In this document: positions 45,529 through 54,774 of the stretch, one piece after another
How the letters are laid out: the number at the start of each line of letters is the position of its first letter
How positions within the stretch are numbered: position 1 is the first letter of the stretch
Source of the DNA: CAWEYO01 sp963813315
GTDB lineage: Bacteria > Pseudomonadota > Alphaproteobacteria > Rhizobiales > Rhizobiaceae
Direction of reading: 5' to 3'
DNA: 64,000 nt
Assembly: GCA_963813315.1 (NCBI GenBank)
Contig: CAWEYO010000014.1
Coordinates: 220,703-284,702, forward strand
Made by a program: the position numbers and the translations under genes
Notes under the pieces: model-generated
Databases searched by the model: none
Seen by the model: only the letters and a program-made list of their open reading frames with translations
What the model was told of the DNA's origin: nothing

Positions 45529-47367
45529 ATGAGCGGGACGATCCGACTGACCGCCGCGCAGGCAATGATGCGGTGGTTGAGTGTGCAGATGACCGAGGAC
45601 GGCGAGCGCTTCATCGAAGGCGTCTGGGCGATCTTCGGTCACGGCAACGTCGCCGGGATCGGCGAGGCGCTGCATCGGATCGGCGCCGCCCTGCCGACAT
45701 GGCGCGGCCAGAACGAGCAGACGATGGCGCACGCGGCGATCGCCTACGCGAAGACGAAACGTCGGCGCCGGGCGCAGGCAGTGACCTCCTCGATCGGCCC
45801 GGGCGCCACCAACATGGTGACCGCGGCGGCGCTGGCGCATGTGAACCGGCTGCCGGTCCTCTTCATCCCCGGCGACGTCTTCGCCAACCGCCGGCCCGAC
45901 CCGGTGCTGCAGCAGATCGAAGACTTCGACGACGGCACTGTCTCGGCCAACGACTGCTTCAAGCCGGTCTCCCGCTACTTCGACCGGATCTCGCGGCCCG
46001 AGCACCTGCTGACTGCGCTGCCCCGGGCGATGCGGACGCTGACTGACCCCGCCGACTGCGGACCGGTCTGCCTCGCCTTCTGCCAGGATGTGCAGGCTGA
46101 GGCCTTCGACTATCCCGAGAGCTTCTTCGAGCGACAAGTCTGGCGCATCCGCCGGCCCGAACCCGATCCGCGCGAAGTCGCGGACGTGGTCGCCGCGATC
46201 CGGGCGGCGAAGAACCCGGTGATCGTGGCTGGCGGCGGCGTACTCTATTCCGGTGCGGAGGACCTGCTTGCGGACTTCGCCGCCACGCGCAACATTCCCT
46301 TCGTCGAGACCCAGGCGGGCAAGGGCGGCCAGAGTTGGGAGCACCGGATGAACTTCGGCTCGCCCGGGGTCACCGGCTCGGCCTGCGCCAACGCGCTCTG
46401 CGAGGTGGCCGACCTGGTGATCGGAGTCGGTACCCGCTTCCAGGACTTCACCACGGGCAGCTGGTCGCTGTTCCACAATCCCGCCCGCAAGCTCGTCAGC
46501 GTCAACCTGCATGGCTATGACGCGCAAAAGCACGGCGCGATCGGCGTCGTCGGCGATGCCAGGGTTACGCTCGAGCGGATCGACGCGGCGCTCGGCGATC
46601 TGCGCTTCGACGCGGCGGACGCCGGGTCGCGCACCGACTGGCATGCGACGGTGGCAAGGGTCACGGCGGCCCCGGCGAAGGACCGCGCGAACAGGCTGCC
46701 CTCGGACGCGCAGGTGATCGGCGCGGTGCAGCGCATGGCGACGAAGGACACAGTTGCGATGTGCGCCGCCGGCACGATGCCGGGTGCGCTGCAGGTTCTC
46801 TGGCAGTCCGCCAAGGGCGGCTACCACATGGAGTACGGTTACTCCTGCATGGGTTACGAGGTCGCCGGTGCCATGGGCATCAAGCTCGCCGCGCCCGAGA
46901 AGGAGGTGATCTGCTTCGTCGGCGACGGCTCCTACATGATGGCGAACTCGGAGCTCGCCACGGCGGTGATGCGGCGGGTTCCCTTCACCATCGTGCTGAC
47001 CGATAACCGCGGCTACGGCTGCATCAACCGGCTGCAGATCGAGTGCGGCGGGGCTGAATTCAACAACATGTACAAGGACTCGAACGTCGAGGTGCAGCCT
47101 GAGATCGACTTCGTGGCGCATGCCGCCTCGATGGGCGCCCATGCCGAGAAAGCCACGAATATCGCCGACCTCGAGGCGCGGATCGTCGCGGCGCGCGGTC
47201 GCGACATTCCGTCGGTCATCGTGATCGATACGGACGCAGTTCCGGGAACCGACGCGGGCGGTCACTGGTGGGATGTCGCCGTTCCTCAGGTCGGTGGCCC
47301 AGAGCGGCTGGAGAAGGCCCGCGAGCGCTACGACGAGAATGCCGCGCGGCAGCGCTTGTTCAACTGA
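45529..47367 (+). CDS. iolD: 3D-(3,5/4)-trihydroxycyclohexane-1,2-dione hydrolase
   Basis: A 612-residue thiamine-diphosphate enzyme that opens the ring of the dehydrated inosose. N-terminal domain begins TIRLTAAQAMMRWL; GIGEALHRIG and RGQNEQTMAHAAIAYAK hold the catalytic Glu; C-terminal ThDP motif GDGSYMMANSELATAVMRRV through NRGYGCIN. Strong ribosome site GGGAGGAGGAGG before ATG 45529 fixes the start; an ATG at 45487 overlaps iolC. Confidence 0.95.
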   Translation: MSGTIRLTAAQAMMRWLSVQMTEDGERFIEGVWAIFGHGNVAGIGEALHRIGAALPTWRGQNEQTMAHAAIAYAKTKRRRRAQAVTSSIGPGATNMVTAAALAHVNRLPVLFIPGDVFANRRPDPVLQQIEDFDDGTVSANDCFKPVSRYFDRISRPEHLLTALPRAMRTLTDPADCGPVCLAFCQDVQAEAFDYPESFFERQVWRIRRPEPDPREVADVVAAIRAAKNPVIVAGGGVLYSGAEDLLADFAATRNIPFVETQAGKGGQSWEHRMNFGSPGVTGSACANALCEVADLVIGVGTRFQDFTTGSWSLFHNPARKLVSVNLHGYDAQKHGAIGVVGDARVTLERIDAALGDLRFDAADAGSRTDWHATVARVTAAPAKDRANRLPSDAQVIGAVQRMATKDTVAMCAAGTMPGALQVLWQSAKGGYHMEYGYSCMGYEVAGAMGIKLAAPEKEVICFVGDGSYMMANSELATAVMRRVPFTIVLTDNRGYGCINRLQIECGGAEFNNMYKDSNVEVQPEIDFVAHAASMGAHAEKATNIADLEARIVAARGRDIPSVIVIDTDAVPGTDAGGHWWDVAVPQVGGPERLEKARERYDENAARQRLFN

Positions 47368-47443
47368 AGGCCGACCGCCGCGGCACCAGCCCCGGCGGTC
47401 GCGAAGGTCCAATCGCAACATGAAGGGACGGGAGGTCCCGGCC

Positions 47444-48358
47444 ATGATCCTTTATGGAACCAACCCCATCGCCTGGTCGAACGATGACGACTGGTCGATC
47501 GGAGATCATTTGTCGCTCGAGGACTGCCTCGAGGACTGCCGCAAGATCGGTTTCGACGGCATCGAGAAGGGCCATAAGATGCCCGACGCAGGCGGCGTGC
47601 TGAAGGCAAAGCTCGCCGGGTATGGCCTGCGCTTCGCCGCCGGCTGGCATTCGACGAACGTCCTCGTCAACGACATCGAGACCGAGAAAGAGGCGCTCCA
47701 GGCGTGGATCGACTTCACGAAGGCCGCCGGTGGCGATCACATTAACGCCTGCGAGTGCTCGAATACCGTGCATGGCAACGACCGGGTCGCGGTGAACGAT
47801 CGGCCGATCATGACCGACGCCGAGTGGGAGCGCTTCTCGAAGGGCTACGAGGCGCTATCGCGGTATGCCGCCGAACAGGGTGTGAGGATGGGCTATCACC
47901 ATCACATGGGCACCATCATCGAGTCGGCCGCCGATATCGACCGTTTCATGGAGATGGCAGGCCCGTACACCCGGCTCTTGCTCGATACCGGCCACGCCTA
48001 CTTCGGCGGGGCGAACCCGGTCGAAGTCGCGCGGAAGTACATGGACCGGGTTACGCACATCCACTGCAAGAACATCCGACCCGCCATCATGAAGCAGGTG
48101 CGCGACGAGAATCTCTCCTTCCTCGAGGGAGTCCGGCGGGGGGCCTTTACCGTTCCCGGCGACGCCGAGGGGTGCATCGCGTTCGAGCCGGTGCTGAAGA
48201 TCGCCGCCAAGCACGGTTATTCCGGCTGGCTCGTGATCGAGGCCGAGCAGGACAGTGCGGTGCGCGAGCCCTTCAACTATCAGAATATGGGCCTTCAGGC
48301 GCTACGCGCCATGGCACGATCGACCGGACTCGATACCGCCGCGCCCGCACCGGCGTAA
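47444..48358 (+). CDS. iolE: Myo-inosose-2 dehydratase
   Basis: A 304-residue metal-dependent TIM barrel. N-terminus YGTNPIAWSNDDDW, metal ligands in AGGDHINACECSN, GYHHHMGTIIES, LLDTGHAYFGG, HIHCKNIRP and LVIEAEQD. It dehydrates 2-keto-myo-inositol to the dione used by IolD. ATG 47444 follows GGGAGGTCCCGGCC; an upstream in-frame ATG at 47420 exists. Confidence 0.95.
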   Translation: MILYGTNPIAWSNDDDWSIGDHLSLEDCLEDCRKIGFDGIEKGHKMPDAGGVLKAKLAGYGLRFAAGWHSTNVLVNDIETEKEALQAWIDFTKAAGGDHINACECSNTVHGNDRVAVNDRPIMTDAEWERFSKGYEALSRYAAEQGVRMGYHHHMGTIIESAADIDRFMEMAGPYTRLLLDTGHAYFGGANPVEVARKYMDRVTHIHCKNIRPAIMKQVRDENLSFLEGVRRGAFTVPGDAEGCIAFEPVLKIAAKHGYSGWLVIEAEQDSAVREPFNYQNMGLQALRAMARSTGLDTAAPAPA

Positions 48359-48406
48359 ACCTGACGCAAGCGCTGACCCATCTTTATGGATTTACCGGAG
48401 GACGCA

Positions 48407-49906
48407 ATGCTCACTCTTCACCACTATGCCCAAGGCGCAGTTCTGGAAGGCCGCTCAGGGCGCTTCGCGGACGTCTTCAACCCAGCGACTGGCGCGGTGG
48501 AGAAGCGGGTGCCGCTGGCGACAAATGAGGAGGTGGGCGAGGTCGTCGCGGTGGCCAAAGCGGCCTGGCCGGCTTGGGCAAAGACACCGCCTCTGAGGCG
48601 CGCGCGGATCCTCGACCGATTCAAGTTCCTGTTGCAGGAGAACGCCGACAAGATCGCTGAGCTGATCTCTGCCGAGCACGGCAAGACCCATGACGACGCG
48701 CTCGGCGAGGTGACCCGCGGTCTCGAGGTCGTCGAGTTCGCGGTCGGCATCCCGCACCTCCTGAAGGGCGAGGTGACCGAGAACGTCGGCACCAACGTCG
48801 ACAGCCACTCGCTGCGGCAGCCGCTCGGGGTGGTCGCCGGCATCACGCCGTTCAATTTTCCCTGCATGGTGCCGATGTGGATGTTTCCGGTGGCGCTCGC
48901 CTGCGGCAACAGCTTCGTGCTGAAACCCTCGGAGCGCGACCCCTCAGCGCCGCTGTTCATCGCCGAGTTGCTGACCCAGGCCGGAGTGCCGCACGGCGTT
49001 TTCAACGTGATAAACGGCGACAAGGAGGCGGTAGACGCACTTCTGACCCATCCGGACGTAAAGGCGGTGAGCTTCGTCGGTTCAACCCCAATCGCGCGCT
49101 ACATCTATTCGACCGGCACCGCGCACGGAAAGCGGGTGCAGGCGCTCGGCGGCGCCAAGAACCACGCAATCATCATGCCGGACGCCGACATCGACATGGC
49201 CGTCGGGGCGCTGATGGGCGCGGCTTACGGCTCGGCGGGCGAGCGGTGCATGGCGATCTCGGTGGCGGTGCCGGTCGGGGAGGCGACGGCGAACGCGCTG
49301 ATCGAGAAGCTGGTGCCAAAGATCGAGGCGTTGAGGGTCGGGCCGGCGAGTGACCGCGCGTCCGACATGGGGCCGCTGGTTACCGCCCAGCACCTGGCGA
49401 AGGTTCTGGGCTATATCGACCAGGGAGTCGAGGAGGGGGCGAAGCTCGTCGTCGACGGGCGGACGTTCAAGGCGCCGCAGGGCTACGAGAAAGGGTATTT
49501 CGTCGGGGGATCGCTGTTCGACAATGTGACGCCGGACATGACGATCTGGAAGGAGGAGATATTCGGCCCGGTCCTGTCGGTGGCGCGGGCGAAGAACTAC
49601 GATGAAGCGGTCGCGCTGGTGGCGCGGCATGAGTACGGCAACGGAGTGGCGGTTTTCACCCGCGACGGCGATGCGGCCCGCGCTTTCGCACACGACATCG
49701 AGGTGGGTATGGTCGGTGTCAATGTGCCGATCCCCGTGCCAATGGCGTTCCACTCGTTTGGCGGCTGGAAGGCTTCGCTCTTCGGCGACCACCACATGCA
49801 TGGGTCGGAGGGTGTGCGCTTCTACACACGGCTGAAGACGATCACCACGCGCTGGCCGACCGGCATGCGAAGCGAGGCCGAGTTCGTCATGCCGACGATG
49901 GGCTAG
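48407..49906 (+). CDS. iolA: Methylmalonate-semialdehyde dehydrogenase (CoA-acylating)
   Basis: A 499-residue aldehyde dehydrogenase converting malonate semialdehyde to acetyl-CoA. MmsA motifs: GVVAGITPFNFPCMVPMWMF, SFVGSTPIARYIYSTGT, and catalytic Cys ~281 in SAGERCMAIS; the general-base Glu is replaced by Asn in LGGAKNHAI, as expected for this CoA-dependent class. GGAGGACGCA ribosome site. Last step of the inositol pathway in this cluster. Confidence 0.94.
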   Translation: MLTLHHYAQGAVLEGRSGRFADVFNPATGAVEKRVPLATNEEVGEVVAVAKAAWPAWAKTPPLRRARILDRFKFLLQENADKIAELISAEHGKTHDDALGEVTRGLEVVEFAVGIPHLLKGEVTENVGTNVDSHSLRQPLGVVAGITPFNFPCMVPMWMFPVALACGNSFVLKPSERDPSAPLFIAELLTQAGVPHGVFNVINGDKEAVDALLTHPDVKAVSFVGSTPIARYIYSTGTAHGKRVQALGGAKNHAIIMPDADIDMAVGALMGAAYGSAGERCMAISVAVPVGEATANALIEKLVPKIEALRVGPASDRASDMGPLVTAQHLAKVLGYIDQGVEEGAKLVVDGRTFKAPQGYEKGYFVGGSLFDNVTPDMTIWKEEIFGPVLSVARAKNYDEAVALVARHEYGNGVAVFTRDGDAARAFAHDIEVGMVGVNVPIPVPMAFHSFGGWKASLFGDHHMHGSEGVRFYTRLKTITTRWPTGMRSEAEFVMPTMG

Positions 49907-50037
49907 CTGAGATTGTCCCTCGGCATCATCGACGCGATGGAACGCTGAAGACGCCGACCTCGCAGCGCGTCGGCGCCTGAAGTCTCGCCTGCAACCCTGG
50001 CACGTAGATCTGGAGTCAACCGCCACAGGAGAGCCAC

Positions 50038-51084
50038 ATGACCTTTCCCGTCTCCCTACCAAGGTCCCGTATCGCGCCGCCAATGGAGGCGCCCGCGCTG
50101 CGCTGGGGCGTCCTCGGCTCCGGCTGGATCGCCGCGCAGTTTATCGCTTCCGTCCGCGCCCACACCCGACAGTCAATCGCAGCAGTCGGCTCGCGCACGC
50201 AGGTGAAGGCGGATGCCTCCGCCCACAAGTGGGAGATCGCGACCGCTTACGGCAGCTACGAGGCGCTTGTGACAGACCCGACGCTCGATGTTATTTACGT
50301 GGCCACGCCTCACAACATGCATCACGAGCACGTCCTGCTCGCGCTCGGCGCGGGCAAGCACGTCCTCGTCGAGAAGCCGATGGGGCTGAACCGCGCACAG
50401 GCGGCCGAGATGGTGGCGCTCGCCCGAGAGAAGGGCGTCTTCTTCGCCGAAGCCCTGTGGACGTACTTCCTGCCAAAGTTCGATGTCCTGCAGCAAGTCC
50501 TCGATTCCGGGGTCCTTGGCGAGATAAAGTCCGTCCATACCGAGTACGGCGAATATTTTACTCGTGACCACCGGATTTTCGACCCCCGGCTCGCCGGCGG
50601 TCCGCTGCTGGATCTCGGCATATATCCGGTGTCGCTGCTGACCAAGCTCCTCGGCGTACCCCTGCAGGTCGTCGGTGTGGCGCAGCCGGATTCGAGCGGG
50701 GTAATGGGCCAGCTCTCGGTCATCCTGACCGATGCGGCGGGTAACCAGGGCACAATGTCCACCACGCTCTATGGCTTTACCCCGACCAACGCTGTGATCT
50801 TGGGAACCGGTGGAACGGTCCGCTTCGGCAGCGAGTTCAACCTTCCCGGGCCGTTCGAGGTGATTTCGGCAGACGGCCGCACGGTCCTGCGCTACGAGGA
50901 ACCGGCGGGTCGGCATTTCGAAGGACTCTTTTTCGAGGCCGCCGAGGTCGCCCGCTGCATTGCCGCCGGTAAGCCGGAGACACCGTACCGCACGCTCCAG
51001 GCTTCACTCGAGACCATGGCGACGCTGGACAGAATTCGGAAGACTGTGGGCTTAGGGTTCAGCGAGGCCGGGCTAGTAGAGTGA
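50038..51084 (+). CDS. Gfo/Idh/MocA dehydrogenase
   Basis: A 348-residue NAD(P)-dependent oxidoreductase. Nucleotide site LRWGVLGSGWIAAQFIASV, catalytic Lys in HVLVEKPMGLN, and AGGPLLDLGIYPVSLL in the substrate domain (Asp/Tyr instead of Asp/His), as in the dihydrodiol/D-xylose dehydrogenase branch. First gene of a second three-gene set after iolA; probable role in oxidising another cyclitol or sugar. Confidence 0.85.
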   Translation: MTFPVSLPRSRIAPPMEAPALRWGVLGSGWIAAQFIASVRAHTRQSIAAVGSRTQVKADASAHKWEIATAYGSYEALVTDPTLDVIYVATPHNMHHEHVLLALGAGKHVLVEKPMGLNRAQAAEMVALAREKGVFFAEALWTYFLPKFDVLQQVLDSGVLGEIKSVHTEYGEYFTRDHRIFDPRLAGGPLLDLGIYPVSLLTKLLGVPLQVVGVAQPDSSGVMGQLSVILTDAAGNQGTMSTTLYGFTPTNAVILGTGGTVRFGSEFNLPGPFEVISADGRTVLRYEEPAGRHFEGLFFEAAEVARCIAAGKPETPYRTLQASLETMATLDRIRKTVGLGFSEAGLVE

Positions 51085-51172
51085 TGCGCCGGACCGCCGG
51101 ACCATCGTTGATGGTTTTCAATCAAGCAAGGGAATCGTCATGTATCCCGATGCAAGTATTGAGGAGGAAATC

Positions 51173-52123
51173 ATGGCTGCCAGCCCGCCTTCGGCGAGGG
51201 ACGATCAGCACATACGCCTCGGCGTCAGTCCGCTTTCGTGGGTAAACGAAGTTCTTGAGGATCTCGGACGTGGTACGGCCGCGGAAACCTGTCTGGCGGA
51301 AGCCAGTGCGGCTGGCTACGCGGGCGTCGAGCTCAGCCGTATCTTTCCGCACGACGCAGTGCAATTGTCCCGCCTTTTGACCGGTCACGGACTGCAGTTC
51401 GTATCCGGCTGGCACAGCGGGCTCCTGGCCGATCGTGACGTCGGCGAAGAGCTCGAAGCCGTGCGGGGTCATGCATCCTTGCTTCGAGATTCGGGTGCGG
51501 AGGTGATGATCTACGGCGAGTGCGGTTCTATGGCCGAAAATGCACTCGACGTGCCGCTGTCACGGCGTCTGAGCCTGCCCGGCAATGCATGGGGCCCCTA
51601 TGGCGATCGCTTGACCCGCTTTGCCGACGTTGTTGCTCGCGAATACGGCCTCGCGTTCGCCTATCACCATCACCTGATGATGGTCGCCGAGACGCTCGAC
51701 GAGGTCCGGGCAGTCATGGCCGCTACCGGTCCGTCTGTCGGTCTTCTTCTCGACACCGGACACGCGGCCGCGGCCGGGTTCGACTATGGCCGTTTGATCG
51801 AGGAGTTCGGCCCGCGCATCAAGCACATCCACCTGAAGGATGTGCGCGGAGACATTCTCTCTGCCGTACGTGTGCGGGATCTGAGCTTTAACGACGCGGT
51901 CCGGGCCGGAATGTTCACCGTGCCGGGGGACGGTTCGGTCGACTTCGAACCTCTTGCGCGGTTCCTCGGCGAGGGCGGCTATTCGGGCTGGCTGGTTGTG
52001 GAGGCCGAACAGGACCCTAGCAAGGCTCCGCCTGCCGCCACCGTCACCCGCGCTCACGGCTTTGTCACCCAACAGATCCTGCAACCAGCCCGCAGCGAGA
52101 ACGTGGCAGGAGGCGCTGAATGA
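51173..52123 (+). CDS. Second IolE-like TIM-barrel protein
   Basis: A 316-residue paralogue of IolE encoded ~3 kb upstream. Shared blocks: LGVSPLSWVNE at the N-terminus, FVSGWHSGLLADRDV, FAYHHHLMMVAETLD, LLLDTGHAAAAG, HIHLKDVRGDILS and GWLVVEAEQD. It lacks the HINACECSN block of IolE, having AEVMIYGECGS instead. GAGGAGGAAATC precedes ATG 51173. Overlaps the next gene by 4 bp. May dehydrate another inosose isomer. Confidence 0.85.
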   Translation: MAASPPSARDDQHIRLGVSPLSWVNEVLEDLGRGTAAETCLAEASAAGYAGVELSRIFPHDAVQLSRLLTGHGLQFVSGWHSGLLADRDVGEELEAVRGHASLLRDSGAEVMIYGECGSMAENALDVPLSRRLSLPGNAWGPYGDRLTRFADVVAREYGLAFAYHHHLMMVAETLDEVRAVMAATGPSVGLLLDTGHAAAAGFDYGRLIEEFGPRIKHIHLKDVRGDILSAVRVRDLSFNDAVRAGMFTVPGDGSVDFEPLARFLGEGGYSGWLVVEAEQDPSKAPPAATVTRAHGFVTQQILQPARSENVAGGAE

Positions 52124-53301
52124 CCCGCAAGACGCTCAACGTCGGCCTTATCGGCTCTGGCTTCATGGGGCAGGCGCACGCTGATGCCTACCGCCGCGCC
52201 ACACTTCTCTACCGCGACCTGCCGCGGGTCCCCGTACTGCACACGCTGGCCGAGACCAGCAAGGAACTGGCGGAAGCCGCCGCCAGCCGGTTCGGCTTTG
52301 CGCGTGCCACTGCGGACTGGCGCACCATGGTCAATAATCCGGAAGTCGATGTCGTCGACATCACGACGCCCAACAACATGCACTACGAGATGGCGATGGT
52401 GGCCATCGCCGCAGGAAAGCACGTTTACTGCGAGAAGCCGTTGACGGTCTCGCTGGCCGATGCCGAGGCGCTCGCAGATGCTGCCGAGCGCGCCGGGGTC
52501 AAGACCATGGTCGCGTTCAACAACATCAAGACGCCTGCTGCCCTGCTGGCCCGACAGCTGATCGAAAGAGGCGACATCGGCAAGCCCACGCGGTTCCGCG
52601 GCTGGTTCGACCAAGGCTTCTACAACGATCCAGAGATGCCGTGGAGCTGGCGTTGCTCGCGCAAGGAAGCGGGTTCCGGCGCGCTCGGCGATCTCGGCTC
52701 GCACGTCGTCAGTGTGGCTCAGTTCCTCATGGGCGACATCGAAAGCGTCGTGGGGCAGGAGCAGACCTTTTTCGCCACACGGCCGGCACCCAGCGGCGGC
52801 TCGGGCTATGGCTCAAGCGCGGACGCAAGCGGACGGCGGCTCGAGGTCGAAAACGAAGACCAGTACCAGGCGCTCGTGCGGTTCCAGAATGGGGCGGGCG
52901 GCACCATTGAGGCCTCCCGCATCGCGGCCGGGAAGATTTTCGGCATCGCCTGGGAAGTCTCGGGGACCGAGGGCACTATCGTGATGGACGGCGAGCGGTT
53001 CAACGAGCTGAAGGTCGCCCGCTACAGCGACCCCAAGCACGACCGTGGCTTCAAGACCCTTCTGGCGGGATCGCAGGTAGCGCAGTTCAACGGCTTCTTC
53101 GGCTTCGACTTCGCCGGCGGCGGTCTCGGCTACTTCGACGTCAAGGTGATCGAAGTTCACGACCTCATCCACGGCATCGCAGGGGATGCGGGCTGCTTCC
53201 CCGATTTCCGCTTCGGCGTCGAGAACCAGCGCATCATCGCCGCCATGGAGCGGTCGGCGGCGAGCGGGGCGCGCGTGAAGATCGAGGGGTTGGACACATG
53301 A
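52120..53301 (+). CDS. Gfo/Idh/MocA dehydrogenase
   Basis: A 393-residue oxidoreductase longer than IolG. Nucleotide site LNVGLIGSGFMGQAHADAYRR, catalytic Lys in HVYCEKPLTVS, and GSGALGDLGSHVVSVAQFLMG with Asp/His. Translationally coupled to the IolE-like gene by a 4-bp overlap, forming a dehydrogenase-dehydratase-dehydrogenase set. The substrate is probably a further inositol isomer or derivative. Confidence 0.87.
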   Translation: MTRKTLNVGLIGSGFMGQAHADAYRRATLLYRDLPRVPVLHTLAETSKELAEAAASRFGFARATADWRTMVNNPEVDVVDITTPNNMHYEMAMVAIAAGKHVYCEKPLTVSLADAEALADAAERAGVKTMVAFNNIKTPAALLARQLIERGDIGKPTRFRGWFDQGFYNDPEMPWSWRCSRKEAGSGALGDLGSHVVSVAQFLMGDIESVVGQEQTFFATRPAPSGGSGYGSSADASGRRLEVENEDQYQALVRFQNGAGGTIEASRIAAGKIFGIAWEVSGTEGTIVMDGERFNELKVARYSDPKHDRGFKTLLAGSQVAQFNGFFGFDFAGGGLGYFDVKVIEVHDLIHGIAGDAGCFPDFRFGVENQRIIAAMERSAASGARVKIEGLDT

Positions 53302-53459
53302 TCGAAATTACACTTCCGGGAGCAGGCCGCACGGAACCGGCTCGATGGCTTGGCCAGAATGTGTGGCTCGCATTCGCGATCGCACTGGTTGCTCAGCCGA
53401 CCGCTGTGCCCGAGAGAGATTGGCAGTGGCCTCGCCGCTGCTCACCCTCCCCCTTGTAG
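53298..53459 (+). pseudogene. Possible truncated gene at the end of the inositol island
   Basis: ATG 53298 overlaps the preceding stop (ATGA), the spacing seen between coupled genes. It encodes 53 residues (MIEITLPGAGRTEPARWLGQ start) ending at a TAG inside an inverted repeat. It looks like a seventh operon gene cut off by the repeat. Function not recognised. Confidence 0.35.
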
Positions 53460-53572
53460 GCGAGGGTCGGTCCGCGAAGCGGAGCGGGGTGGCGGGCAAC
53501 GTGAAATGCTCAATTCTTGATGACCCCCACCCGGCTCACTTGGTTCGCCACCCTCCACACAAGGGGGAGGGT
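53444..53572. repeat. Long inverted intergenic repeat
   Basis: Perfect 14-bp arms ACCCTCCCCCTTGT (53444-53457) and its complement (53559-53572), with a partly complementary interior (GGGGTGGCG against CGCCACC). The ~130-bp palindrome with CCCTCCCCCTTGT ends is of the type repeated in Hyphomicrobiales genomes. It interrupts the short open frame that follows the last dehydrogenase. Confidence 0.7.
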
Positions 53573-53994
53573 AGGCCGGCCGCCAGCCCACTTTCGGGTA
53601 CCGATGCTATTGGGTGTGTCGATATTCAGGTGATGCAGGGTTAAAAATGGCAGTCAGGCCTGAGTTGAAAACAAAAATCGCGATTTTCGAGAATCGGCAT
53701 GCAGCGTACGTTTGGGTTGCGTAAGTACAGGAAACGGATAAGACGTGAATAATGACAAGCAGTTGGTGTTGTTTGTTGATCTAAACTATTGATGGCGCTG
53801 GTGTGCGCTGATCAAACCAGTTCAGCAAGATACCCGCCAGATACGAGCGTCAGCGTCCGCATTGATCCGGCTACCGTATCGTGCTTTCCGAAAATCGGAA
53901 TTGATTTTCAGCAAGCACGATGCCGAGATTCAAAGAGATGCAGCGTCCTTTGCGCGTCCGAATGCATCCGAAAGTACGCGCGGCACTGTAGGCG
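53573..53994. other. Intergenic gap before the lexA 3' end
   Basis: About 420 bases without a supported gene. A perfect 14-bp palindrome AAAATCGCGATTTT lies at 53674-53687. Nothing else stands out. Confidence 0.4.
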
Positions 53995-54711
53995 TCAATA
54001 GCGCCTGATCAATCCAACCAGCCTGCCTTGTACCTTGACCCGGTCAGGACCGAAAATGCGCGTTTCGTAGGCCGGATTGGCTGCCTCCAGCGCAATCGAA
54101 GCGCCCTTGCGGCGGAGGCGCTTCAGCGTCGCCTCTTCGTCATCGACAAGCGCCACCACGATCTCGCCGGGATTGGCGGTGCTGGCGTTGCGGATGATCA
54201 CCGTGTCGCCGTCGAAAATGCCGGCGTCGATCATCGAATCTCCTTTGACCTCCAGTGCATAGTGGTCGCCCCCTGTGATCATTTCCGGGGGGACCATGAT
54301 CGAATGCGTTTTGTGCTGAATGGCATCGATCGGCACGCCGGCAGCTATCCGGCCCATCACGGGGATGGAGACGGCGGCCCCAACGTCGTCATCGTTGCTC
54401 GCCGGCTTGCGGGCCGGATCCGCGATTTTCTTGCCGAGGCTGCCCTCGATCACACTGGGGGAGAACCTCCTGGAAGGCGCGAGCCCCGGCGCGATCGAGT
54501 CCGGCAACCTCAGCACTTCCAGCGCCCTGGCGCAATTCGGTAGCCGCCGAATGAAGCCGCGCTCCTCGAGCGCGGTGATCAAACGATGGATTCCCGACTT
54601 CGAGGCCAGATCCAGCGCCTCTTTCATTTCATCGAACGAAGGGGGAATTCCGGCCTCTTTCAGGCGCTCATGGATGAACATCAGCAATTCATATTGTTTG
54701 CGCGTCAGCAT
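53995..54711 (-). CDS. lexA: LexA SOS repressor / self-cleaving peptidase
   Basis: A 238-residue repressor. N-terminal winged helix MLTRKQYELLMFIHERL with IPPSFDEMKEALDLASKSGIHRLI; C-terminal S24 peptidase with cleavage site Ala124-Gly125 (GRIAAGVPID), nucleophile Ser159 (GDSMIDAG) and Lys197 (EATLKRLRR). RecA-stimulated self-cleavage relieves repression of DNA-repair genes. The long linker (~75-115) is typical of alphaproteobacteria. An SOS box lies ~50 bp upstream, indicating autoregulation. Confidence 0.97.
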   Translation of the reverse strand: MLTRKQYELLMFIHERLKEAGIPPSFDEMKEALDLASKSGIHRLITALEERGFIRRLPNCARALEVLRLPDSIAPGLAPSRRFSPSVIEGSLGKKIADPARKPASNDDDVGAAVSIPVMGRIAAGVPIDAIQHKTHSIMVPPEMITGGDHYALEVKGDSMIDAGIFDGDTVIIRNASTANPGEIVVALVDDEEATLKRLRRKGASIALEAANPAYETRIFGPDRVKVQGRLVGLIRRY

Positions 54712-54759
54712 CGCAGCCCCCGAAATCAGAGATAAACAAAACCAGAACAGACACTATCT

Positions 54760-54774
54760 GTTCCAGTTGTGTTC
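54760..54774 (+). promoter_or_regulatory. SOS box GTTC-N7-GTTC
   Basis: GTTCCAGTTGTGTTC matches the alphaproteobacterial LexA site GTTC-N7-GTTC exactly. It is 49 bp upstream of the lexA start, so LexA should repress its own gene. A nearby GAACAGACACTATCTGTTC (54745-54763) adds an overlapping dyad. Confidence 0.88.

Noticed and set aside
45136..47445. 769-codon open frame on the minus strand
   Set aside because: Lies entirely opposite iolD, which is certain; its translation has no domain and is a shadow of GC-rich codons.
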